This document shows, piece after piece, positions 8,170 through 17,967 of a stretch of DNA of 64,000 nt. Origin of the DNA: Sinorhizobium alkalisoli. Lineage in GTDB: Bacteria > Pseudomonadota > Alphaproteobacteria > Rhizobiales > Rhizobiaceae. How positions within the stretch are numbered: the first letter of the stretch is position 1; each line of letters opens with the position of its first letter. The translations under genes were made by a program, and so were the position numbers. Under the pieces are notes generated by a model. That model did no database searches and had not been told where the DNA came from. It saw nothing but the letters and a program-made list of their open reading frames with translations. The DNA is taken from positions 2,865,001-2,929,000 of the forward strand of contig NZ_CP034909.1 in the NCBI RefSeq assembly GCF_008932245.1, given 5' to 3'.

Positions 8170-10848
8170 GTGCCAGATAACAACATCCACAACGTCGGAA
8201 AGTCCCGGCTTTCGCGATTCCTGACCCCGAATTACCTCCCGGCGGCTATCGCTACCATTGTCGTGATAGTTGCCGGGATCTTTGCCGACCATCAAAACCG
8301 GGTCATTTCGGAAGCGCGCACGCGCTCGCTCGTTGCCGACGAACTGGCGCCGATCCATTCAAAGCTCGAGAACAGCATTAACGGCAACATCCAACTCGTC
8401 CGCGGTCTGATCGGCACGATCGCCACCGAACCGGAGATGCAGCAGCAACGCTTTGCCGAACTCGCGCAAAGCATCTTCACCGAGCGCTCACAGCTGCGCA
8501 ACCTAGCGGCCGCCCCGGATCTGGTCGTATCGATGGTCTATCCGGTCGAAGGCAACGAAAAGGCCGTTGGCCTCGATTATCGCAACAATGAAAAGCAGCG
8601 TGCGGGCGCGTTGCGGGTGATGGAGACGAGAAAGCTCGTGCTCGCCGGCCCCGTCGAGCTCGTGCAGGGCGGACAGGGTTTGATCGGCCGTTTTCCGGTG
8701 ATAACCGGTGAGGGAAAGCGCTTCTGGGGCCTTGTCTCGGCCGTCATCGATATCGATCAGCTCTATCGCGACAGCGGCCTGGTTTCGCCCGATCTCGACA
8801 TCGATATAGCCATCGCCGGTCGCGACGGGCTGGGGCGCCATGGTTCCGTCTTCTTCGGAGATGCGACGATCTTCCGGAAAACGCCGGTCGAGATAGATGT
8901 TGCTCTGCCGGGCGGCTCCTGGCGCATCGCGGCGGTTCCGAAGGGCGGATGGCCGGCGACGCCGCAAAATGCCTGGACGGTTCGCCTGCTGATCCTGCTC
9001 GGTGGCCTGACGATCGTCGGTCCGATGATCATGACCGGCCGCCTGACGACGGAGCGCCAGGAAAATATCCGGGCGCTGAAGCGCAGCAAGGATCTGCTCC
9101 AAGAATTGTCTCACCGCTTGAAGATCGCGCTCGACGCGTCGAAGATCGGCATTTGGGAGGTGGATATCGACAGCGGCAGGCTGCTCTGGGACAGCCGGAT
9201 GAAGGAGCTCTACGGCGTTCGATCGCATGTGGGCACGACGACCGCCGACTGGGAAGAGAGATTGCACCCGGACGATCGCGCACGTGCCGAAGCGGAGTTC
9301 GCCGAAGCGGTCGCCACGGGTGGAGCCTATAATTCCGAATTCCGCGTCGTCCTCCCCAGCGGCCGGATTCGCCATATCCGCGCCATCGGCTCCACCTATC
9401 TCGCCGAAAGCGGCACACGCAAGATCGTCGGCGTCAACTGGGACGTAACGGCCGATATCGAAACGCGGGCGCGGCTTTCGGAAGCCAAGCGCCTTGCAGA
9501 GGCGCACAGCGCCGAGCTGGAGGCCGCGCGCCACCGCATGGAATTCAATGCGCTTCACGATCCACTCACCGGATTGCCCAATCGGCGCTTCCTCGACCAG
9601 ATCCTGGCGGATCGCAGCATGCAGTTCGATCCCGGGGCAAAACTCAGCATCTTTCACATCGATCTCGACCGCTTCAAGCAAATCAACGACACGCTCGGCC
9701 ATGCCGCCGGCGACGAGATCCTCAGGCATGCCGCCGCGCTGCTGCAGGAAAATGCGCGCGAGGGCGACTTCGTCGGACGAATCGGCGGGGATGAATTCGT
9801 CATCATCCGTGCAAGCGACAGTCCGGACGATGATGCCGCACTGGCCTCACGGATTATCGAGGCGATGAGCACACCGGTGCGCTACAAGGACCAGGAATGC
9901 CGCATCGGCGTCAGCATCGGCATCGCTGCCCAGGCCGCCGCCGCGGACGAACTCTCCCAGGTTTTGGTCAACGCCGATATCGCGCTTTACGAGGCCAAGC
10001 GCCGCGGCCGCAATCGCCACGAAACCTTCACGGGTGCACTCAAGACCGAGGTTTTCAAGACCAAACAGACCGCCGACGAAATCCTTCGCGCTCTCGAGCA
10101 GAACGAATTCGTCGCGCATTTCCAGCCGCAATTCTGTCCGAAGTCGCTGGAGGTGATCGGCGTAGAGGCGCTGGCGCGCTGGGACCATCCGACCAAAGGG
10201 CTCATCGGTCCGCATGCCTTTTTGAAGACGGCCGAGGACATCAACGTGGTCGCGGCAATCGATCAGACGATCCTGGAGCAGGCGCTCTTCCAGATCTGCC
10301 GGTGGGAGGCGAATGGTGTCCGCATACCGAAGGTCTCCGTGAATCTCTCCTATTCGCGCCTGAGCGACGAGCGGCTGATCGAGCGGCTGGAACAGATGCA
10401 CATTCCCGAAGGACGGCTTTCCTTCGAACTGCTCGAATCGATATCCTTCGACGAGAACGACCTGACGGTGCTGTCGAATATCCGGCGCATAAAGGAGCTC
10501 GGCATCGACATCGAGATCGACGATTTCGGCACCGGCTATGCCTCCATCGTCAGCCTTTTGAAGTTGACGCCACGCCGGCTCAAGATCGACCGGCAACTGA
10601 TCTTGCCGATCCGCGAGTCGGTCCAGCAGCGGCGCCTGGTGGAATCGATCATCGACATTGGCACGTCGCTCGGCATCGAGGTGATCGCCGAGGGCGTGGA
10701 AACGCTGGAGCATGCCGCCATTCTCGAGGAACTCGGCTGCCACGGCCTCCAAGGGTATGCCTTCGCGCGGCCCATGGGTGCGAACGATCTTGCCACCTTC
10801 GTCTTCGAGCGGCGATGGCGTGCCGATGAGCGCAAGCTGGGGGCTTGA
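8170..10848 (+). CDS. PAS-GGDEF-EAL membrane signalling protein (cyclic-di-GMP turnover)
   Basis: The product has an N-terminal membrane helix (YLPAAIATIVVIVAGIFA), a periplasmic CHASE-like sensor, a second membrane helix (LLILLGGLTIVGPMIM), a PAS domain (GIWEVDIDSGRLLWDSRM onward), then GGDEF and EAL domains. Counting from the GTG at 8170 (892 residues), GGDEF is at 539-543 with an RxxD inhibitory site (REGD) five residues before it, and EAL is at 666-668 followed by DDFGTGYAS. Both catalytic signatures look intact, so it may make and degrade cyclic-di-GMP. The start is uncertain: an AAGGAG lies at 8112-8117, and TTG 8107 or GTG 8143 are alternatives. Confidence 0.88.
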   Translation: MPDNNIHNVGKSRLSRFLTPNYLPAAIATIVVIVAGIFADHQNRVISEARTRSLVADELAPIHSKLENSINGNIQLVRGLIGTIATEPEMQQQRFAELAQSIFTERSQLRNLAAAPDLVVSMVYPVEGNEKAVGLDYRNNEKQRAGALRVMETRKLVLAGPVELVQGGQGLIGRFPVITGEGKRFWGLVSAVIDIDQLYRDSGLVSPDLDIDIAIAGRDGLGRHGSVFFGDATIFRKTPVEIDVALPGGSWRIAAVPKGGWPATPQNAWTVRLLILLGGLTIVGPMIMTGRLTTERQENIRALKRSKDLLQELSHRLKIALDASKIGIWEVDIDSGRLLWDSRMKELYGVRSHVGTTTADWEERLHPDDRARAEAEFAEAVATGGAYNSEFRVVLPSGRIRHIRAIGSTYLAESGTRKIVGVNWDVTADIETRARLSEAKRLAEAHSAELEAARHRMEFNALHDPLTGLPNRRFLDQILADRSMQFDPGAKLSIFHIDLDRFKQINDTLGHAAGDEILRHAAALLQENAREGDFVGRIGGDEFVIIRASDSPDDDAALASRIIEAMSTPVRYKDQECRIGVSIGIAAQAAAADELSQVLVNADIALYEAKRRGRNRHETFTGALKTEVFKTKQTADEILRALEQNEFVAHFQPQFCPKSLEVIGVEALARWDHPTKGLIGPHAFLKTAEDINVVAAIDQTILEQALFQICRWEANGVRIPKVSVNLSYSRLSDERLIERLEQMHIPEGRLSFELLESISFDENDLTVLSNIRRIKELGIDIEIDDFGTGYASIVSLLKLTPRRLKIDRQLILPIRESVQQRRLVESIIDIGTSLGIEVIAEGVETLEHAAILEELGCHGLQGYAFARPMGANDLATFVFERRWRADERKLGA

Positions 10849-10871
10849 AGCCGGCGCTACAGGCGCCGGCT
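10849..10871 (+). terminator. Terminator hairpin after the GGDEF-EAL gene
   Basis: A perfect 9-bp stem (AGCCGGCGC at 10849-10857 with GCGCCGGCT at 10863-10871) starts immediately after the stop codon and is followed by ATTTCTC. The T tract is weak. Confidence 0.6.
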
Positions 10872-11052
10872 ATTTCTCTCCGGCGGGCTGCGCAGCCGAC
10901 TGAAAAAAGCCATAAAAACATATGCGTTTGCCGATCGGACGACGGTCCGGGCATTGCCTTCGTCGGCCGCTTCGGCGACGATGTTATCGCGCACCAGGAC
11001 CCAATCCCAAACACAGGCAGTCAGGAGTCGAACGATCGAATACGCGGAGAAA

Positions 11053-13959
11053 TTGCTTTTCATCTTTCTTCTCGCCCCTTTCGGGGGGAGTCTCCTCGTA
11101 CTCTTCTTCCCGTCCGATCAACGCGGCGCCACGGCCTGGTTCGCCGGCGCCATTGCGCTCGTCTGTTTTCTGCTGGCGGCTGGTCTCTACCCTTTGGTCA
11201 CCGCGGGCGGCGTGCTTCGTTTCGAACTCGATTGGATCCCAGAGCTCGGTCTGAACCTCACATTGCGCATGGACGGCTTCGCCTGGCTTTTTGCGACGCT
11301 GATCACCGCCATCGGCGTTCTCGTCGTGCTTTATGCACGCTATTACATGGCGGCCGAAGACCCCGTCCCCCGCTTCTTCTCGCTGTTCCTCGCCTTCATG
11401 GGCTCGATGCTTGGCGTCGTGCTTTCCGGCAACCTGATCCTGCTCGCCGTCTTCTGGGAATTGACGAGCATCGTTTCCTTCCTGCTGATCGGCTATTGGC
11501 ACCACAACGCCCATGCGCGCGACGGCGCCCGCATCGCACTGACGATGACCGCGATGGGCGGCCTCTCCATGCTGATCGGCCTGCTGCTCATCGGATGCGT
11601 GGTCGGCAGCTACGAGCTCGATGCGGTGCTCGCCTCCGGCAATGCGATCCGCAATGATCCGCTATACCTGCCGATCCTGATCCTCATCCTCTTCGGCGCG
11701 CTGACGAAGAGCGCACAGTTCCCGTTTCATTTTTGGCTGCCGCACGCCATGGCCGCGCCGACACCGGTTTCCGCCTACCTGCACTCGGCAACCATGGTGA
11801 AGGCCGGCGTCTTTCTGCTTGCGCGGCTCTGGCCGGTCATGGCAGGCACGGAAGCCTGGTTTTGGATCGTCGGCCTTGCGGGCCTGTCGACGCTGTTGCT
11901 CGGCGCCTATTTCGCCATCTTCCAGCAGGATCTGAAGGGCCTGCTTGCCTATTCGACCATCAGCCATCTCGGGCTGATCACCGTACTGCTCAGCCTCGGC
12001 AGCCCGATCGCGGCGGTCGCCGCCGTCTTCCACATCGTCAATCATGCCACCTTCAAGGCGTCCTTGTTCATGGCGGCCGGCATCATCGACCATGAGACCG
12101 GCACGCGCGACATGCGCAGGCTGAGCGGCCTCTTCCGCTACATGCCGATCACGGCGACGCTCGCCATGGTCGCCAGCGCCGCAATGGCCGGCGTGCCGTT
12201 GCTGAACGGCTTCCTGTCGAAGGAGATGTTCTTCGCCGAGGCGATCGAGACGCATCTCGTCAATACGCTCGATACGGCGACGCCCTATGTCGCGACGATT
12301 GCGGGCATGTTCGCCGTTACCTACTCGCTGCGCTTCATCCACAGCGTCTTCTTTGGTGATCCGCCTGCGGATCTGCCGAAGAAGCCGCACGAGCCACCGC
12401 GCTGGATGCGGGCACCGATCGAGTTCCTGGTGCTCGCCTGCCTGGTCGTCGGCATTCTTCCTGGCCGAACGATCGGTCCTTTCCTGCACACGGCCGTCGT
12501 TTCGATCCTCGGGGACAGGACGCCGGACTACAGCCTGGCCGTCTGGCACGGCTGGAACGTCCCGCTGATCATGAGTTTCGTGGCGCTTTCGGGCGGCGTC
12601 GGTCTTTACTTCCTGATGCGCTCCTATCTCGCAACCGGGATCGAGGGGCCGCCGGTCTTCCGGCTGCTCGAAGGACAGCGCATATTCGAGCGCGTGCTGG
12701 TGACGCTTTCATGGAAATGGGCGCGCTGGCTCGAACAGAGGTTTGGTACACGGCGGCTGCAACCGCAGATGTTGCTCCTCGTTTTTCTCGCGGTCTCGGC
12801 GGCCGCATTCCCGCTTTTCCTCCGCGGTTTCGAGTTGCCGCCCCTGATGATACGCGGCATCGACCCGGCCTTCGCCCTGCTCTGGGGGATCGGCATTGCC
12901 TGCGCCGTCGGCGCGGCCTACCAGGCAAAATTCCACCGCCTGTTCGCGCTCGTGCTGCTCGGCGGTGCTGGGCTCATCACCTGCGTCACCTTCGTCTGGC
13001 TCTCCGCACCGGACCTGGCGGTTACCCAGCTTCTCGTCGAGATCGTCACGACCGTGCTCATCCTGCTCGGATTGCGTTGGCTGCCGAAACGGATCCAGGA
13101 ACCGGAGTCGGAGGATATTCCACTTAAGGTTCGCTTCCGGCGTCTGCGCGACTTTCTGCTTGCGCTTGCCGCCGGCGGCGGGATGAGCCTCATCGCCTAT
13201 CGCGTGATGACGCAGCCCGCATCCGAGTCCATCGCCAGTTACTTCCTCGAGCGCGCCTATAGCGAAGGCGGCGGCACCAATGTCGTCAACGTCATCCTGG
13301 TCGACTTCCGCGGCTTCGACACGCTGGGCGAAATCGCCGTTCTCTGTATCGTCGCACTGACGGTCTTCGCGCTGCTCCTGCGTTTCCGCCCGCACTTGGA
13401 CAACCAGGATATCCCGCTGCAGCAACGGGTGCAGAACGCCTTTGACGACGACCATCCGGATCGAAGCGCCGGCGACAGCATAGCCGAATACCTCCACATT
13501 CCCTCCGCGATCATGCGCTGGATGTTCCCGGTCATCGGAATGCTCGCCGCCTATCTCTTCCTGCGGGGTCACGACCTGCCGGGCGGCGGCTTTGCCGCGG
13601 GGATCGCCCTGTCGATCGGCTTTCTCCTGCAATACATGTCCGGCGGCACGCGCTGGGTCGAGGAGCGGCTGCGCATCCATCCGCTCCGCTGGATGAGCAT
13701 CGGCCTCCTGGTCGCGGCCGGCACCGGCATCGGCTCCTGGGTGTTCGGCTATCCGTTCCTGACGTCGCATTCGCAATATGCGACGCTTCCGATCATCGGC
13801 AAGGTGCCGCTGGCGAGCGCCATCCTTTTTGACCTGGGTGTCTTTTCGCTCGTACTCGGCGCCACGGTGCTGATGCTCATCGCGCTGGCACACCAGTCCG
13901 TCCGCGCACCGCGCGCCCATGCGAGACCCGCGCGCACCGCGAGGGAGGCGGCCCAGTAA
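11053..13959 (+). CDS. phaAB: Mrp/Pha cation:proton antiporter subunit A fused to subunit B
   Basis: This large polytopic inner-membrane protein (968 residues from the TTG at 11053) is the ion-channel subunit of the multisubunit Na+/K+:H+ antiporter. It has the proton-translocating MrpA/NuoL-like core (FWELTSIVSFLLIGYW; HFWLPHAMAAPTPVSAYLHS) and a C-terminal MrpB-like section (GHDLPGGGFAAGIALSIGF). Fusion of A and B is typical of rhizobial Pha systems, known from S. meliloti for K+ efflux and pH adaptation. The start is uncertain; TTG 11053 gives the family-like N-terminus MLFIFLLAPFGG, while 10954 or 10981 would add unrelated residues. Its TAA overlaps the phaC ATG. Confidence 0.9.
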   Translation: MLFIFLLAPFGGSLLVLFFPSDQRGATAWFAGAIALVCFLLAAGLYPLVTAGGVLRFELDWIPELGLNLTLRMDGFAWLFATLITAIGVLVVLYARYYMAAEDPVPRFFSLFLAFMGSMLGVVLSGNLILLAVFWELTSIVSFLLIGYWHHNAHARDGARIALTMTAMGGLSMLIGLLLIGCVVGSYELDAVLASGNAIRNDPLYLPILILILFGALTKSAQFPFHFWLPHAMAAPTPVSAYLHSATMVKAGVFLLARLWPVMAGTEAWFWIVGLAGLSTLLLGAYFAIFQQDLKGLLAYSTISHLGLITVLLSLGSPIAAVAAVFHIVNHATFKASLFMAAGIIDHETGTRDMRRLSGLFRYMPITATLAMVASAAMAGVPLLNGFLSKEMFFAEAIETHLVNTLDTATPYVATIAGMFAVTYSLRFIHSVFFGDPPADLPKKPHEPPRWMRAPIEFLVLACLVVGILPGRTIGPFLHTAVVSILGDRTPDYSLAVWHGWNVPLIMSFVALSGGVGLYFLMRSYLATGIEGPPVFRLLEGQRIFERVLVTLSWKWARWLEQRFGTRRLQPQMLLLVFLAVSAAAFPLFLRGFELPPLMIRGIDPAFALLWGIGIACAVGAAYQAKFHRLFALVLLGGAGLITCVTFVWLSAPDLAVTQLLVEIVTTVLILLGLRWLPKRIQEPESEDIPLKVRFRRLRDFLLALAAGGGMSLIAYRVMTQPASESIASYFLERAYSEGGGTNVVNVILVDFRGFDTLGEIAVLCIVALTVFALLLRFRPHLDNQDIPLQQRVQNAFDDDHPDRSAGDSIAEYLHIPSAIMRWMFPVIGMLAAYLFLRGHDLPGGGFAAGIALSIGFLLQYMSGGTRWVEERLRIHPLRWMSIGLLVAAGTGIGSWVFGYPFLTSHSQYATLPIIGKVPLASAILFDLGVFSLVLGATVLMLIALAHQSVRAPRAHARPARTAREAAQ

Positions 13960-14306
13960 TGGAACTCATCCTCTCCGCCGGCATCGGAGCACTGACCGCG
14001 TCAGGCGTCTATCTGCTGTTGCGACCGCGAACCTATCAGGTCATCATCGGGCTTTCGCTACTTTCCTACGCGGTCAATCTCTTCATCTTCGGCATGGGGC
14101 GGCTGCGGGTGAATGCCCCGCCCATTCTCGACCCGGGCGGCGTCGGCGATCTGGCACGCTACACGGATCCCGTGCCGCAGGCGCTGGTGCTGACCGCTAT
14201 CGTCATCGGCTTTGCCATGACCGCCCTGTTTCTCGTGGTGATTCTCGCCTCGCGCGGCTTCACCGGCACCGACCACGTCGACGGCAGGGAGCAGCGCGGT
14301 GACTGA
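13959..14306 (+). CDS. phaC: Mrp/Pha antiporter subunit C
   Basis: The 115-residue, three-helix membrane protein is homologous to NuoK/MrpC: TYQVIIGLSLLSYAVNLFIF and ALVLTAIVIGFAMTALFLVV are its second and third helices. The ATG shares its A with the upstream stop codon (TAATG), showing translational coupling. It is a structural component of the antiporter's membrane domain. Confidence 0.93.
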   Translation: MELILSAGIGALTASGVYLLLRPRTYQVIIGLSLLSYAVNLFIFGMGRLRVNAPPILDPGGVGDLARYTDPVPQALVLTAIVIGFAMTALFLVVILASRGFTGTDHVDGREQRGD

Positions 14307-15918
14307 GTGGCTGCACCATCTGTCGATCCTGCCAATTCTCGCGCCGCTCGCGGTTGCGGCCGCGTTGGTCCCGATCAATGAGCGCGAGCGGACCCTCAAA
14401 GGTTCCATCGGCATTGTCTCGACATTCGTCGTCTTCATCGTGGCGATGATCCTCATGCGCCTTGCGGCAGCGGGCGAAGACAGCCTGCCGGGCTCCGGCG
14501 TCTACCAGCCCGGCAACTGGCCGGCGCCCTTCGGCATCGTTCTCGTTGTCGATCGGCTCTCGGCGCTCATGTTGTGCCTGACGAGCGGCCTTGCGCTAGC
14601 CGCCCAGGTCTATTCCATGGCGCGCTGGCATACGGCCGGACATCACTTCCATTCCCTCATCCAGCTTCTGCTGGCCGGCCTCAACGGCGCTTTCCTGACA
14701 GGCGACCTCTTCAATCTCTTCGTTTTCTTCGAAATGATGCTCGCAGCGTCCTACGGTCTCCTGCTGCACGGCTCCGGCCCGCTGCGGGTGAAGGCGGGAT
14801 TGCACTACATCGCCATCAATCTTGCCGCCTCCTCGCTTTTCCTGATCGGCGTCAGCCTGATCTACGGCACCACCGGCACGCTCAACATGGCCGATCTCGC
14901 GACGAAGCTCCCAGCGCTGACCCCCGAAAGCAGGATGCTCGTCGAAACAGGCGCCGCCCTTCTCGGCATCGCATTCCTGGTAAAAGCGGGCATGTGGCCG
15001 CTTGGCTTCTGGCTGCCGACAGCCTATGCCGCGGCAACGCCACCCGCCGCCGCCATTTTCGCCATACTGACGAAGGTCGGGATCTACGTCATCCTCCGTT
15101 TGCACCTGCTCGTCTTCGGCGCCGCGGCGGGCGCCTCGGCCGGCTTCGGCCAGAGTTGGCTGCTTGCGGGCGGCGTGGCGACGATCGCCTTCGGCGCCAT
15201 CGGCGTGCTGGCATCGCAGGCGATGGGCCGACTCGCCGGCTATTCCGTCCTCGTCTCCTCCGGCACGTTGCTTGCCGCCATCGGGCTCGGGCGTGAGGAG
15301 ATGCTGGCCGGCGCGCTCTTCTACCTCGTCAGTTCGACGCTGACCATCGCCGCCTTCTTCCTGCTGATCGAGCTCGTCGAGCGCGGCCGCGATGCCGCAG
15401 CCGACGTTCTGGCGGTGACGATGGAGGCCTATGGCGATTTCGATGAGGACGAGGAGGAAGAGGAAGCGGGCGTCGCCATTCCCCGCACCATGGCCGTGCT
15501 CGGCCTCTGCTTCTCGCTCTGTGCCGTGCTCTTGTCCGGCCTGCCGCCGCTTTCCGGGTTCGTCGCCAAATTCGCACTCCTCCAGGGCCTCTTCGGAATG
15601 CCGGCGGCGGACCCGGCAAGAGCCCTCTCGGCCGCCGACTGGACCTATGTAACGCTAATCATACTCTCCGGGCTCGCAGCCATGATCGCCATGAACCGCA
15701 TCGGCATCCGCACCTTCTGGGCCTCGATCGAAGGCACCATCCCGCGCGTCGTCATCATCGAGATCACGCCCGTCCTGGTCCTGCTTGCCGCCTGCCTCTT
15801 CCTGAGCTTCCATCCGGCCCCTGCCATGCGTTACATGCAGGAGACGGTCGGCGACCTTCTTACCCCGGGCCTCTACAAAGAGCGGGTCCTTTCCGCACCC
15901 AGGGCCGGAGACCGATAG
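14299..15918 (+). CDS. phaD: Mrp/Pha antiporter subunit D
   Basis: This 539-residue polytopic protein is the second NuoM/N-like antiporter subunit (LFNLFVFFEMMLAASYGLLL; WPLGFWLPTAYAAATPPAAA). It starts at GTG 14299, eight bases inside phaC, with GGGAG seven bases upstream. An acidic run, DEDEEEEE (about residues 382-389), sits in a loop between late helices. With PhaAB it probably forms the ion-translocating core. Confidence 0.93.
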   Translation: MTEWLHHLSILPILAPLAVAAALVPINERERTLKGSIGIVSTFVVFIVAMILMRLAAAGEDSLPGSGVYQPGNWPAPFGIVLVVDRLSALMLCLTSGLALAAQVYSMARWHTAGHHFHSLIQLLLAGLNGAFLTGDLFNLFVFFEMMLAASYGLLLHGSGPLRVKAGLHYIAINLAASSLFLIGVSLIYGTTGTLNMADLATKLPALTPESRMLVETGAALLGIAFLVKAGMWPLGFWLPTAYAAATPPAAAIFAILTKVGIYVILRLHLLVFGAAAGASAGFGQSWLLAGGVATIAFGAIGVLASQAMGRLAGYSVLVSSGTLLAAIGLGREEMLAGALFYLVSSTLTIAAFFLLIELVERGRDAAADVLAVTMEAYGDFDEDEEEEEAGVAIPRTMAVLGLCFSLCAVLLSGLPPLSGFVAKFALLQGLFGMPAADPARALSAADWTYVTLIILSGLAAMIAMNRIGIRTFWASIEGTIPRVVIIEITPVLVLLAACLFLSFHPAPAMRYMQETVGDLLTPGLYKERVLSAPRAGDR

Positions 15919-15921
15919 CCG

Positions 15922-16407
15922 ATGCGCGCCTGGTTTCCCTACCCGCTGCTGTCGACCGCGCTTCTCCTCATGTGGCTGTTGCTGAACCAATCTGTGGCAC
16001 CGGGAACGATTCTCGTCGGTATTATCCTCAGTACGATTCTCGCCTGGGTATTGCTGAAGCTGCAGCCGCCGCGGTCGCATCTGCGCCGCCTCGGCCATTT
16101 CGCAAGCTTCGCTCTTCACGTCATCGCCGATATTGCCCGCTCGAATATCGCAGTGGCACGCATCATCCTGCGATCGCGGCGGCAGCCGGTGAAATCCGGC
16201 TTCATCTCCGTCGATCTGGATATCGAGGACGAGAACGCGCTGGCGCTGCTTGCCTGTATCCTGACGGCGACGCCGGGCACGGCCTGGCTGGAACACGATC
16301 GGCGCGAGAAGAAGCTGCTCTTCCACATCCTCGACATGGACAACGCCTATGCTTGGCGGCAAACGCTTGCGCGCTACGAGGCATCGCTGAAGGAGATATT
16401 CCGATGA
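15922..16407 (+). CDS. phaE: Mrp/Pha antiporter subunit E
   Basis: The 161-residue protein has two N-terminal membrane helices (LLSTALLLMWLLLNQSV; TILVGIILSTILAWVLL) and a cytoplasmic domain containing ILTATPGTAWLEHD, the MrpE hallmark. It begins three bases after phaD stops and overlaps phaF by four bases (ATGA). MrpE is needed for full antiporter activity but has no NADH-dehydrogenase counterpart. Confidence 0.92.
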   Translation: MRAWFPYPLLSTALLLMWLLLNQSVAPGTILVGIILSTILAWVLLKLQPPRSHLRRLGHFASFALHVIADIARSNIAVARIILRSRRQPVKSGFISVDLDIEDENALALLACILTATPGTAWLEHDRREKKLLFHILDMDNAYAWRQTLARYEASLKEIFR

Positions 16408-16685
16408 CGGAGCTGGCAATCCTCTGGTCCATCCTGCTCGCCCAGGTCATGCTCGCGCTCGCCATGGCCTTCGCCCTCTACCGGATCATCAAGGGGCCAC
16501 ACGCCCAGGACCGCGTCCTCGGCCTGGACACGCTCTACATCAATGCCATGCTGATGCTCGTTGCCTTTGGCGTTCGCACGGCCAACACGGTCTATTTCGA
16601 GACGGCACTCATCATCGCGCTGCTCGGTTTCGTTTCGTCGATCGCCTTCGCGAAATTTCTCATGCGCGGGGAGATTATCGAATGA
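16404..16685 (+). CDS. phaF: Mrp/Pha antiporter subunit F
   Basis: The 93-residue, three-helix protein contains ALYRIIKGPHAQDRVLGLDT, the conserved MrpF loop, and ALIIALLGFVSSIAFAKF as the last helix. I use the ATG at 16404, which overlaps the phaE stop as ATGA; the longer upstream frame has no protein character. It overlaps phaG by four bases. Confidence 0.92.
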   Translation: MTELAILWSILLAQVMLALAMAFALYRIIKGPHAQDRVLGLDTLYINAMLMLVAFGVRTANTVYFETALIIALLGFVSSIAFAKFLMRGEIIE

Positions 16686-17053
16686 GCCACCTCACCGATC
16701 TGCCTGCCTGGGCGGCGATTGCCGTCTGCGGTCTTTTGCTCCTCGGCGCGGCAATGACGCTGATCGGCTCGATCGGCCTGTTGCGCCTTCCGACCTTCTA
16801 CGACCGCCTGCACGCGCCGACGATCACGACGAGCGGCGGCACGATTCTCGTTTGCTTCGCCTCGATGCTCTGCTTCGCGGTGCTGCAGAGCCGCTGGATA
16901 TTCCACGAAGCGCTGATCATCGTCTTCATCACGGTGACCACGCCCGTGACGCTGATGCTGCTTGGCCAGGCCTCCCTTTACCGCCACCGCTTCGAGAAGC
17001 CGCAGGACGTTCCCCGGAAGCCAAGGCCGATATCTCCACCGGATGCGCAATAG
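16682..17053 (+). CDS. phaG: Mrp/Pha antiporter subunit G
   Basis: The last gene of the antiporter operon encodes 123 residues with three helices and the MrpG signature LLRLPTFYDRLHAPTITTSG. Its start overlaps the phaF stop (ATGA). It ends nine bases before the convergent flavoprotein gene; I see no terminator hairpin in that gap. Confidence 0.93.
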   Translation: MSHLTDLPAWAAIAVCGLLLLGAAMTLIGSIGLLRLPTFYDRLHAPTITTSGGTILVCFASMLCFAVLQSRWIFHEALIIVFITVTTPVTLMLLGQASLYRHRFEKPQDVPRKPRPISPPDAQ

Positions 17054-17062
17054 CCGTCCGAG

Positions 17063-17875
17063 CTACTCGCCGGCCTGACGAAGCGCCTCTCGCGAATCGT
17101 CCAGATGGAGCGCGAAGCCGGTCGCAGCCGCATCGGTCAGTCCGGGACGGAGCTGCATGGTTGGGATCAGATAGTCTCCCCCATTCTGCTGCCGATAGGG
17201 AATGGGCGGGGTGGTCGCGAGCGTCCTCATCCGCTCGCGCAGGCGCTCGGCCAAGACGTCGAAACCTGCCTTATCGAGACGATCGACGCGATAGGCGACG
17301 AAGGGGGGAAGCACGTCATAGCCGGGATAATAGAGGATGCCGTGATTGATGGGGAACAGCAGGTCTTCGATCGGCCCGTTGACCCCACGGGCGGAATAGT
17401 GCTCCTCCCAGCCGCCAGCCGTCACGATCAGCATCGCGCGCTTGCCAGCCAAGGTCCCTTCGCCGTAGCGGTCGCCCCAGCGCTTGTCGCTATGTTCGCC
17501 GACGCCATAGGCAAAGCCGTAGGCGAAGACCCGGTCGACCCAGCCCTTGAGGATCGCCGGCATGGTGAACCACCAGAGCGGGAACTGGAGGATCAGAACG
17601 TCGGCCCATAGAAGCTTCTCGATCTCTGCGCTGACATCTTCGGTCAGTGCCTTCGCATGAAAGGCCTCCTTCGAGGCCGCGACCGGTATGAGTCGCGCGT
17701 CTGGCGCCAGCAGCGGAAAATCGGCGCGATCGACCTCCGATTTCCATCCGTCGGCATAGAGGTCCGACATCCGCACCTCGTGTCCTTGGGCTTCGAGATC
17801 CTTGAGCGCGACGTCGCGGAGCGCCGCGTTTAGCGAGCGCGGATCGGGATGGGCAAAGACAAGCAGTACTTTCAT
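17063..17875 (-). CDS. NAD(P)H:quinone oxidoreductase family flavoprotein (flavodoxin-2 fold)
   Basis: The 270-residue product starts with MKVLLVFAHPDPRSLNAAL, the FMN/FAD phosphate-binding start of the NQO1/MdaB/KefF family. It contains LILQFPLWWFTMPAILKGW and WVDRVFAYGFAYG, the strand-loop forming the isoalloxazine site. Such enzymes reduce quinones or nitro compounds by two electrons. It is divergent from a LysR regulator with 92 bases between starts, the classic arrangement for a regulator and its target. Confidence 0.88.
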   Translation of the reverse strand: MKVLLVFAHPDPRSLNAALRDVALKDLEAQGHEVRMSDLYADGWKSEVDRADFPLLAPDARLIPVAASKEAFHAKALTEDVSAEIEKLLWADVLILQFPLWWFTMPAILKGWVDRVFAYGFAYGVGEHSDKRWGDRYGEGTLAGKRAMLIVTAGGWEEHYSARGVNGPIEDLLFPINHGILYYPGYDVLPPFVAYRVDRLDKAGFDVLAERLRERMRTLATTPPIPYRQQNGGDYLIPTMQLRPGLTDAAATGFALHLDDSREALRQAGE

Positions 17876-17967
17876 GGGGCAGTCTCCTGGTGACAGTTGT
17901 TCGATCTAGGTAGCCAGCATTCGAATAATCCGCTACCTGTCGAGAATGCATATTATTGTGCCGAAAA
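17876..17967. promoter_or_regulatory. Divergent promoter region between the quinone reductase and LysR genes
   Basis: This AT-richer spacer must hold both promoters. Short dyads such as ATTCGAAT lie inside it, but I cannot single out one T-N11-A operator. The assignment rests on gene layout. Confidence 0.45.
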